A stretch of 64,000 bases of DNA from an uncultured Christensenellaceae bacterium (GTDB taxonomy: Bacteria > Bacillota > Clostridia > Christensenellales > Borkfalkiaceae): positions 1-64,000 of the forward strand of contig CAJUSA010000003.1 of assembly GCA_910589015.1 (NCBI GenBank), read 5' to 3'. Position numbers and translations under genes: made by a program. Of this stretch, positions 1 to 6,991 are shown piece after piece (position 1 is the first letter of the stretch; every line of letters starts with the position of its first letter). Under the pieces are notes generated by a model, which did no database searches, was not told the origin of the DNA, and was given only the letters and a program-made list of their open reading frames with translations.

Positions 1-38
1 ATATCTTTATTCTTTGAACCATATTCTTTATATTCCAT
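1..38 (-). CDS. 5' end of a leftward gene, possibly a TetR-type regulator (partial)
   Basis: Only the first 12 codons lie in the window: an ATG at 38-36 reading MEYKEYGSKNKD and open to the left edge. A ribosome binding site-like AGGTG stands 4-5 nt upstream and a well-formed promoter with a palindrome lies further upstream (60-101). The short basic start resembles the N-terminus of TetR/AcrR repressors, and autoregulation through the palindrome would fit, but 12 residues cannot identify a family. The gene is inferred mainly from its expression signals. Confidence 0.45.
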   Translation of the reverse strand, partial: MEYKEYGSKNKD

Positions 39-59
39 CTTACACCTATAAATTATTGT

Positions 60-73
60 TTACCGTACAGTAA
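60..73. promoter_or_regulatory. Operator-like palindrome over the transcription start
   Basis: TTACCGTACAGTAA is an inverted repeat with one mismatch in seven pairs, centred on GTAC. It abuts the -10 box of the leftward promoter and covers the expected start site, which is a typical position for a repressor site. No known family consensus is claimed. Confidence 0.4.
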
Positions 74-101
74 TTATAATATAAAAACAACAAAATCACA
101 A
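73..101 (-). promoter_or_regulatory. Promoter of the leftward gene at the left edge
   Basis: Read on the minus strand this is TTGTGA, a 17-nt spacer and a perfect TATAAT. It would start transcription near position 66, about 28 nt before the ATG at 38. Confidence 0.6.
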
Positions 102-181
102 CCGATTTTATCGAGATAGCAAAACATATCTATATCTCACTATGCTACAAGTAGCCCGTTCGTCCACGCAAAAGCATGGTA

Positions 182-208
182 AAAGGCGTAGCAAAAAAGC
201 CACGCCTT
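182..208 (-). terminator. Possible terminator after the AraC-type gene
   Basis: On the minus strand an arm AAGGCGTGGC, a T6 loop and an arm GCTACGCCTT form a hairpin with one mismatch, followed by a short TT. It lies about 85 nt past the stop of the regulator gene. The T tract is short, so the call is weak. I see nothing else in the rest of 102-290. Confidence 0.35.
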
Positions 209-290
209 AATCTTTACCGTCGGCGGCTTACCTAATATTCTCTATGGAAATTACGGTAATGCGGGGGCTGTTTGCATAAAGGGGCGCGTA

Positions 291-1202
291 TTAAGGTTTG
301 TTGAGCGTGGGGGGGGGTGCTATAATGGGCTTGCCCATCGAGGAACGCAACTGTTGCGGCGTCATGTCGCAATGGGTTTTGAAGGCGTAGATCAGCGATC
401 GGTCGTCTTTGAACCCGCAGTCGACGGCGATCCGCTTGATCGTGATATTCGTCGAGCAAAGCAATTCCTGCGCCCGTTTGATGCGCAGGCTCATCACATA
501 TTGCATGGGCGTCACGCCGAGGTGTTTGATAAACAGCGAATTGATGTGCGATTTGGAAACGAAGGTGTATTTTGCGATATCGTCGAGGGTGATGGGTTGG
601 CGGTAGTTGGCGGCAATATAATCGAGAATATGCGCGAGCGGTTTAAGCGCCGTGCCCGATTCGTTTACGGCAAAATCGCGGATATCGAGAAAGAGCGAAT
701 AAAGTTGCACGGAAACGCGGTTTTCCTGCCCTTCGCGGTATTCGCGGAATTCCTCGGTAAGCATTTCGAATGCCGGTTTGATTTTTTCAAGGGGGTAATC
801 GTGCAGAATAACGATGTCGTTCTGGCGGATCTCGTTAAAGGTTTCCTTGATGTCGTCGCCGTAGATATGCCAGAAGAAAATTTTCCAGTCGTAATTTTTC
901 TTATTTTCGGGTGTCAGAATAAACCGCGGATACTTGTGCAACAGCACGAGATCGCCTTTTTTTAAGTGGTAAGTCGCGTTGTTATAGACGAGTTTGGCTT
1001 CCCCCTCGATCGTATAATTGATCATATAACAGTTATGGAAGGCGGTTTCCATGTAATAGTCGTCGCCGATCTCTTCATAACCGAATACGCCGACGTAATA
1101 CTTGTGCGGTTGGCGGATAGTGGGAACCGAATTGAAAATTTTATACGAGTTTTTCGAAACGTCGTAAACTTGTTTGGTGACTCTTTTTTTCGGGGTTTCC
1201 AT
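291..1202 (-). CDS. AraC/XylS-family transcriptional regulator
   Basis: A 303-residue cytoplasmic DNA-binding protein. The first ~165 residues have the beta-rich pattern of an AraC cupin-like sensor (KLVYNNATYHLKKGDLVLLH). Residues ~188-290 form the double helix-turn-helix: LDDIAKYTFVSKSHINSLF is the first, and IKRIAVDCGFKDDRSLIYAF with the following MTPQQLRSS is the classic second motif. Such proteins usually sense a sugar and activate the adjacent uptake operon. Here the gene is divergent from the ABC sugar importer at 1384, with back-to-back promoters in 1203-1383, so it very likely controls the 1.4-16.5 kb operon. Family is secure; the ligand is unknown. Confidence 0.93.
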   Translation of the reverse strand: METPKKRVTKQVYDVSKNSYKIFNSVPTIRQPHKYYVGVFGYEEIGDDYYMETAFHNCYMINYTIEGEAKLVYNNATYHLKKGDLVLLHKYPRFILTPENKKNYDWKIFFWHIYGDDIKETFNEIRQNDIVILHDYPLEKIKPAFEMLTEEFREYREGQENRVSVQLYSLFLDIRDFAVNESGTALKPLAHILDYIAANYRQPITLDDIAKYTFVSKSHINSLFIKHLGVTPMQYVMSLRIKRAQELLCSTNITIKRIAVDCGFKDDRSLIYAFKTHCDMTPQQLRSSMGKPIIAPPPTLNKP

Positions 1203-1258
1203 CGAATCGTGTCCTTAAATGTTACAGAATTTTTCGCACTTTACAGCAACTTTTTGTA

Positions 1259-1287
1259 TTGTTTTGAAAAGCGCATGCGTGTAAAAT
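1259..1287 (+). promoter_or_regulatory. Candidate promoter of the sugar-uptake operon
   Basis: TTGTTT, a 17-nt spacer and TAAAAT. The weak -35 is what is expected of an activator-dependent promoter. It sits inside the leader of the divergent regulator gene, so the two transcripts overlap. A 6-bp inverted repeat (ATGAAA/TTTCAT) lies downstream at about 1299-1321. Confidence 0.4.
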
Positions 1288-1329
1288 AGAATTGCCGAAT
1301 GAAAAATGCCGTAATTTCATCACCATGAT

Positions 1330-1358
1330 ATTATAGCACCTTTTTTGACAAATGTAAA
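1330..1358 (-). promoter_or_regulatory. Promoter for the AraC-type regulator
   Basis: Minus-strand TTTACA, a 17-nt spacer and TATAAT. The expected start near 1323 gives a leader of about 120 nt before the ATG at 1202. Confidence 0.6.
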
Positions 1359-1383
1359 CAAAAATATTACAGAGGGGAAGGTC

Positions 1384-3207
1384 ATGAAATCATCAAACAT
1401 CAAAAAACTCTGCGCTCTTACGTTGACGGCAGTGTTCGCCGCGTCGTTTGCGGGCTGTGCGGGCGGAAATTCTTCCCGCGTGCGCGTAAAATTTATCGCT
1501 TCGGGCGAAACCGTCGAATATTCCGCGTTACGGGCGATCAAAGACGAGTACAATAAAACGCAGGGCGTGATCGACGGGGTGGAAGTGCAAATTTCCTATA
1601 AGGCGACGAGCGATTATTCGACCTATCTTACGACGACGTCCACCGGTTCGAACGCCGCCGATATTTTCTATGCCGACGACCGCTATTTCAAGAGTTATGT
1701 GCAACAGGGCATTGTTGCCGATCTCGACGAATTGCAGGAAAAAACGGGCATTACGCTCGATACCGACCCCATCTATCCGAGCGGGATCTCGCGTTACCGT
1801 TACGATAAGGATAACAATACGTCTAACGAAGACGATCCGCTTTACGGCGTCGTGCGCGGGCTCAGCCCCACGATCATTTATTATAATCAGACGGCGTTCG
1901 AGAATGCGGGCATCACATGCGTGAGCGTGCCCGAGGAAGAAATCGACGACGCCTACACGCAGGCGTTCAATCAGGAACACGGCACCTTCTTTTCGACGGC
2001 GCACCTCAAAAGGGGATTTGTGCGCGAATCGGTCGTCGATGCCTTCGACGGAAATTACGAGAACGCGTCTTATTCCTGGGGCAAGCCGAACACGGGCGAG
2101 ACCATGGTGTTCAACAACCGCATCGCCATGAGCTGGGACGAGGTGGAAGACCTCGGCAAGATCATGACACCCTCTTACAATCCGGGCGTCATGACCGAAT
2201 ACGGTTATTACACCTGGTGGTGGTTCTATTACGGATTCAGCGTGGGCGGCGACTGTATCGAGGATATCTCGGGCGAGGGCGACTGGGTGTTCACCCTCAA
2301 AGATACCGTTCCGAATTTCATCGTAAAAGACGGTTTCAAAGGATCCGTTCAGATCGGCGAACATACATACTCGGCGGGGGAAATCGTTTCTTACCGCGAC
2401 CGCGTGACCATCGACGAGGCGACTGCCGAACGCATTCTTGCGCAGTCTTCCGATCTCGACCGCTCCTATCTGACCGAAGAAGTCAAAGCTCTTGCCGAAG
2501 AGGGCACGCTTGTGGAACTGCCTTCCGAGCGCGACGCGTTCGTGCGTTTCGTGCATCTGGCGCAGGAAAAAGATTCCGCCGATGAATTCGGCACGGGGCT
2601 GGGAATCAGTCCCATTCCCAAAAATGCGTCGATCACGGGCGATACGGGGCTGTTCACGGGCGGCAAGGTCGCCATGATCGTGCACAAGAGCAATTCGCTT
2701 CTCAACATTCAGAGCACGATTGCAAAATCGACGGAAAGCCGCCGTTTTGCGTGGAACGTCGCACCGTTGCCTCAATACAAAACCTATCACAACGACGGCA
2801 CCGTCAAGGTGCACGGCGTGCAGGGCGGCGCAAGCGATTCGAGCGCGTTCTGCATCAACGCGCATTCTTCGGAAACCAAACAGAAAGCGGCGATGAATTT
2901 CCTTCGCTACCTCTGCTCCAAAGAGGCGCAGGAATTTGCCGCGGCAACGGGCTTTACGCTTCCCAGCCGTCCCGACAGCGTGGCGCCTTATCTTGCGTCG
3001 AACGACGGCGTCAACCTCACGGTCATTGCGGAAGCGGCGTTCTACGAAACCCCCGGCGATTGGTGGTATATGCCCAACAAAACCTGGATCGACGACAACT
3101 GGGCGAACGATCTTAACAACTCCGTCCGCAACAATACCATGACGCTGACAACGTTCTTTTCCCGTTTCGAAGTCACGCAGGCGGCGCTCAACAAATTCAG
3201 AAAGTAA
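1384..3207 (+). CDS. ABC sugar transporter, solute-binding lipoprotein
   Basis: Family 1 extracellular solute-binding protein, 607 residues from the ATG at 1384, chosen because GAGGGGAAGG lies just upstream and the signal peptide begins there. Residues 1-25 are a lipoprotein signal with lipobox FAGC (Cys25), so the protein is tethered outside the membrane. The body shows the usual pattern: an early ADIFYADDRYF block, SAFCINAHSSETKQKAAMNF and FLRYLCSKEAQEFAAATGF near the C-terminus. It is longer than the usual ~430-residue sugar-binding proteins. It is followed at once by two permeases, so it delivers a mono- or oligosaccharide to them. No ATPase is encoded nearby; a shared MsmX-type ATPase elsewhere is likely. 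Confidence 0.9.
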   Translation: MKSSNIKKLCALTLTAVFAASFAGCAGGNSSRVRVKFIASGETVEYSALRAIKDEYNKTQGVIDGVEVQISYKATSDYSTYLTTTSTGSNAADIFYADDRYFKSYVQQGIVADLDELQEKTGITLDTDPIYPSGISRYRYDKDNNTSNEDDPLYGVVRGLSPTIIYYNQTAFENAGITCVSVPEEEIDDAYTQAFNQEHGTFFSTAHLKRGFVRESVVDAFDGNYENASYSWGKPNTGETMVFNNRIAMSWDEVEDLGKIMTPSYNPGVMTEYGYYTWWWFYYGFSVGGDCIEDISGEGDWVFTLKDTVPNFIVKDGFKGSVQIGEHTYSAGEIVSYRDRVTIDEATAERILAQSSDLDRSYLTEEVKALAEEGTLVELPSERDAFVRFVHLAQEKDSADEFGTGLGISPIPKNASITGDTGLFTGGKVAMIVHKSNSLLNIQSTIAKSTESRRFAWNVAPLPQYKTYHNDGTVKVHGVQGGASDSSAFCINAHSSETKQKAAMNFLRYLCSKEAQEFAAATGFTLPSRPDSVAPYLASNDGVNLTVIAEAAFYETPGDWWYMPNKTWIDDNWANDLNNSVRNNTMTLTTFFSRFEVTQAALNKFRK

Positions 3208-3216
3208 GGGGACTTT

Positions 3217-4212
3217 ATGGAAGAGATCAAACAGGAATCGGGGCAGACCGCATTCCCTGCCGCCGAGACGGGCAGCGCGGTGTTTCCGCCCCGAAGGAAT
3301 AAGGAAAAAAAGCGCAAAAAATACCGCGACGGCGTTTCGGGGCTACTCATGGCGCTGCCGCCCGTGATCGGCTTTGCGATCTTCGGGCTGATACCGCAGG
3401 TTGTTTCGCTTTGGCTGAGCTTTCAGGAAGCGCACAGCTTCGATTTTGCGCAGTCGGTTTTCGTCGGGTTCCGCAACTTCGGCGAGATTCTTTCCGATAA
3501 AAGTTTTTATCTGGCGATCGGGAATACGGTCTTTTACATGATTCCCACGTTTGTGTGTATCGCGCTCGGGTTGGCGATCGCCGTGCTCATTTCCAACAAA
3601 GGGCTGCGGGGGAAGAAGTTCTTCCGTTCGGTATTCTTTGTTCCGTATGTGTGTTCGGTCGTGGCGACGACCGTTATGTGGTACTGGATCTTTGAAGAGG
3701 ACTACGGCATTTTGAACGGCATTCTCGTATCGTCGTTCGGCGAAGGGGCGCGCGTGGGTTGGCTGAGCACGGAAACGCCTTTCCGCATGGCGATGCTGTT
3801 CATGCTGATCTGGAGTGGTTGCGGCTACAACATTATTCTGTATCAGTCGGCGATCGCCTCGGTCGACAATACCCTCTATGAGGCGGCGGATATCGACGGC
3901 GCGACTTCGGCGCAAAAGTTCTTTCATATTACCTGGCCCTCGATCATGCCCACGACCTTTTTTATGTTTATCATGGGCGTCATCAACGGTTTGCAGGCGT
4001 TTACGACCCAGCAGGTATGGGGCGATCAGGTCGGCGGGCAGGGGCCGAATCAGTCGGCGCTCACCGCGGTGTATTATATCTACCGCAAGGCATGGGTCGA
4101 GCCGACGACATACGGCATGGGGTACGCCTCCGCCGCGTCCTGGATCCTTGCGCTTTTGATCGGGTTGGTGACGGTGATCAACTTCCGCGTGAAAAAGAGG
4201 AGGGGTGACTGA
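3217..4212 (+). CDS. ABC sugar transporter permease (MalF/UgpA/AraP type)
   Basis: Inner-membrane permease of 331 residues, with a ~45-residue basic cytoplasmic N-terminus and about six membrane helices starting at GVSGLLMALPPVIGFAIFG. The EAA loop that docks the ATPase reads EAADIDGATSAQKFFHITWP, close to the family consensus. AAGGGGA precedes the ATG by 5-6 nt. It follows the binding protein by 9 nt and overlaps the second permease by one base, as is standard for carbohydrate-uptake transporter 1 operons. The substrate is not readable from sequence; neighbouring GH43 suggests pentose oligosaccharides. Confidence 0.93.
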   Translation: MEEIKQESGQTAFPAAETGSAVFPPRRNKEKKRKKYRDGVSGLLMALPPVIGFAIFGLIPQVVSLWLSFQEAHSFDFAQSVFVGFRNFGEILSDKSFYLAIGNTVFYMIPTFVCIALGLAIAVLISNKGLRGKKFFRSVFFVPYVCSVVATTVMWYWIFEEDYGILNGILVSSFGEGARVGWLSTETPFRMAMLFMLIWSGCGYNIILYQSAIASVDNTLYEAADIDGATSAQKFFHITWPSIMPTTFFMFIMGVINGLQAFTTQQVWGDQVGGQGPNQSALTAVYYIYRKAWVEPTTYGMGYASAASWILALLIGLVTVINFRVKKRRGD

Positions 4213-5132
4213 TGAGCGAACAAATCCTCGCGCCCGTTTCCGGCGGGCAGACCAAACAGAGAAAGAAGGGCGGCGCCGCCCATAAGCTCGCCATGGCGGG
4301 AACGTATCTTGTGCTGATCGTGCTCGCGCTCATCGTGTTGGTGCCGTTTTATCTCATTCTGATCAGCAGCGTCAAGAGCAATTCGGAGATTTTGTCGCCC
4401 ACGTTCAATTGGTGGCCTGAAATTTTCACGCTCGAAGGTTACCGCGACGTGCTTTCTTCGGGCGGGGAAGTCAAATTGCTGCTCGAATGCAATATTCTCG
4501 GCGCGTTTATCAACACACTGTGGCAATCGATCATTCCCACGTTGATCGGCGTGTTCGTTTCGGGGTTGAGCGGATATGCCATCGCCAAACTCAAATTTCC
4601 CTGCCGCGGTGCGATTTTTACCTTTCTCATCGCGACGATGATGATTCCCGGCACGATCACAATGGTGTCAAGCTACATGCTTTACGATACGATCGGCTGG
4701 ACGAACGGCCCGTTGCCGCTCATCATTCCGGGGCTGTTCGGCAGCGCGAGCAACGTCTTCTTTATGCGGCAATATTTCGAAGGCGTGCCCGACGAATTGC
4801 TCGACGCGGCGAAAATCGACGGGCTGGGCAATTTTACGACTTATCTCTTTATCGCTCTGCCCGTAAGCGTGCCCGTGTTTGTTTCGCTCTCGCTACTCTC
4901 GTTTATTTCCCACTACAACGCCTATCTGTCGCCGTTGCTCTATTTGGGGGATAATTCGAAATTCTATACCTTGCAGATCATGTTAAAATCGCTCATGAGC
5001 CTTTATAAGAACGATTGGAACATTATTCTCTCGGCGTGCGTCGTATCGATCTTGCCTTTAATGCTACTCTATCTGTTTACGCAGAATTTCTTTATCAAAG
5101 GCATTTCGATCTCTTCCGGCCTTAAAGGCTGA
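4212..5132 (+). CDS. ABC sugar transporter permease (MalG/UgpE/AraQ type)
   Basis: Second permease, 306 residues, started at the ATG that overlaps the upstream TGA (TGATG). Six membrane segments are visible, the first at YLVLIVLALIVLVPFYLIL followed by the periplasm-facing ISSVKSNSEI typical of MalG-like proteins. The EAA-type loop is DELLDAAKIDGLGNFTTYLF, slightly degenerate but correctly placed. It pairs with the 3217 gene to form the translocation channel. The partner ATPase is absent from the window. Confidence 0.93.
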   Translation: MSEQILAPVSGGQTKQRKKGGAAHKLAMAGTYLVLIVLALIVLVPFYLILISSVKSNSEILSPTFNWWPEIFTLEGYRDVLSSGGEVKLLLECNILGAFINTLWQSIIPTLIGVFVSGLSGYAIAKLKFPCRGAIFTFLIATMMIPGTITMVSSYMLYDTIGWTNGPLPLIIPGLFGSASNVFFMRQYFEGVPDELLDAAKIDGLGNFTTYLFIALPVSVPVFVSLSLLSFISHYNAYLSPLLYLGDNSKFYTLQIMLKSLMSLYKNDWNIILSACVVSILPLMLLYLFTQNFFIKGISISSGLKG

Positions 5133-5156
5133 TTTAACGATGAAGGAGGAACATTT

Positions 5157-6989
5157 ATGAAAAAGAGTATCATTGCGTTTACGCTGGCGGCGGCACTTTC
5201 GCTTACCTGTTGCTGTACGGCATGTTCGGGGAAGGAAACCGCGACTGCCGCGCTGCCTCATAACGACGGGATCAATGCCGACGGCACTTACGATACCGAT
5301 TTGTTTTACCGCAACGATTTGCAGCTGAACCATGCCGCCGACCCCGGTTGCATCTGGGTTTCGGAAGAGGAAAACGAAGAGTGGGGCGGGTGGTTCTATC
5401 TCTATACGACCAGCCTTTATTATAACATCATGGTCATGCGTTCGCGCGATCTCAACAGCTGGCAAAGCGTTGGTCACGCCCTCGATTTCGACGGTACGCA
5501 GTGGTGCAACTGGAACATCTGGGCGCCCGAAGTCGTGTACGATGCCGCGACGGAAAAATATTACCTCTATTCTTCGGCGACGACGGACGGCGGTAATACC
5601 AAAACCGAAATGTTTGTAGCCGTTTCCGATAATCCTGCGGGCGGGTTCTGCCTTGCGGAAGAGGATGCATACGGCACCCGTTACACCAAGTCCGATTGCA
5701 ATCTGAGTTTCCGCAGGGATCATATCAGTTCCGACGAGTCGAAATTCGGTTCCTGGAATTATACCCAAACCAAAACCGACGCGACGGGGCGTTCCTACGA
5801 AGGGCTTTGGTGCATCGATCCCAGTCCGTTCCGCGACGACGACGGACAGTGGTATTTGTATTTCCGCTGTAACCCGCAGCGCGCTAAGGATAATTCTTAC
5901 GATTACCGCACGCGCCTTGCCGTCGTGAAGATGGTGGACATGGTTACCCCCGATTACGGTTCGCTCACGTTTTTGACCTATCCGTCCTATCAGTCGGTCG
6001 CGGACGCCGAGGCGGATAAAACCTTCCCCCTCGAACAGGGCACTTCGGTGAACGAAGCACCGTTCATGATCAAGCATAACGGCATCTACTACTTAACTTA
6101 CGCGCACGGCGGTTATACGCAGCGCGCACTGTATTGCGTGGCGATGGCGGTATCCGCCGACCCGATGGGCCCGTTTATCAAACTTGCGCCCGAGCACGGC
6201 AATCCTTCGCTGTACATCGAGGGCTATATGGATCATATGTCAGGGCCGGGGCACCATGCGTTTGTGCAGACGGGGGACGAAATCTTCGTCGTGTATCACT
6301 CGATGATGGACCGCGCGACGGGCAGCAGCAATCCCCGCGGCATCGCGGTCGACCGTGTTAAGTTCATAAACGGAAACACTTACGGCGCGAAGGCGGCGGA
6401 CTACGGTCTTTCGACGTTGAGCGGCACCTTCGATATTCTCTATTCGAACGGCGCGAGCTGGTCGCTGCAACCCAAACCCGCGGCGGTTACGGGATACAAA
6501 AATCTTGCCGAAAGCGCAACCGTATCGGCAACCAACGGCAATATGCAAACGGCGCGTTATCTCAACGACGGACTGTATGCGGCGCACACCATCTCTTCGG
6601 CGTTCGAGTTCGAGGCGTACGGCGAAACGACTATCACGCTTGCCTGGAACCGATCGGTTGCCGTAAAGTCCGTAATGGTGTATAACAGTTTCGATTTCCT
6701 CTATGCGTTCGCGCAGGTCGATAAAATCGAATTCATGCTTGCCGGACAGCCCGCAGGCTGGAAGGGCGACCTTCTCAAAACGGTGTATATTCAAGATCTT
6801 GCCTTCCACCCCGATTACTGGAACAGCGAAGAATACTTTATGCGCCCCGGCGGCAGCTGCCACGCCTCGTTCGACGAAATTACGGTGACGGCGATTTCCT
6901 TTACGGTTTCAAAAAAGCTCGACGGCAATAAAGAGGCGGGCGAGAACATCAAAATCAGCGATATCGTCGTGTTGGGAAAGGAGGTGTGA
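5157..6989 (+). CDS. GH43-family glycoside hydrolase lipoprotein
   Basis: Extracellular lipoprotein of 610 residues. The signal peptide ends in a cysteine-rich lipobox (LTCCCTAC; Cys23 or Cys18). The five-bladed propeller of GH43 (arabinanases, arabinofuranosidases, xylosidases) follows, with all three carboxylates placed: base Asp62 in HAADPG, pKa-modulating Asp221 in CIDPSPF and acid Glu300 in SVNEAPF. IWAPEVVY is a further family hallmark. From about residue 440 a C-terminal ~170-residue module (ATNGNMQTARYLNDG, ending in a beta sandwich) resembles F5/8-type carbohydrate-binding domains. AAGGAGG precedes the ATG. In this operon it most likely trims an arabinose- or xylose-containing glycan at the surface; the exact linkage cannot be told. 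Confidence 0.88.
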   Translation: MKKSIIAFTLAAALSLTCCCTACSGKETATAALPHNDGINADGTYDTDLFYRNDLQLNHAADPGCIWVSEEENEEWGGWFYLYTTSLYYNIMVMRSRDLNSWQSVGHALDFDGTQWCNWNIWAPEVVYDAATEKYYLYSSATTDGGNTKTEMFVAVSDNPAGGFCLAEEDAYGTRYTKSDCNLSFRRDHISSDESKFGSWNYTQTKTDATGRSYEGLWCIDPSPFRDDDGQWYLYFRCNPQRAKDNSYDYRTRLAVVKMVDMVTPDYGSLTFLTYPSYQSVADAEADKTFPLEQGTSVNEAPFMIKHNGIYYLTYAHGGYTQRALYCVAMAVSADPMGPFIKLAPEHGNPSLYIEGYMDHMSGPGHHAFVQTGDEIFVVYHSMMDRATGSSNPRGIAVDRVKFINGNTYGAKAADYGLSTLSGTFDILYSNGASWSLQPKPAAVTGYKNLAESATVSATNGNMQTARYLNDGLYAAHTISSAFEFEAYGETTITLAWNRSVAVKSVMVYNSFDFLYAFAQVDKIEFMLAGQPAGWKGDLLKTVYIQDLAFHPDYWNSEEYFMRPGGSCHASFDEITVTAISFTVSKKLDGNKEAGENIKISDIVVLGKEV

Positions 6990-6991
6990 TC

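Noticed and set aside
1259..1290. A CcpA cre site in the AraC-ABC intergenic region
   Set aside because: TGAAAAGCGCATGC resembles the consensus but fails the central CG position, so I do not call it.
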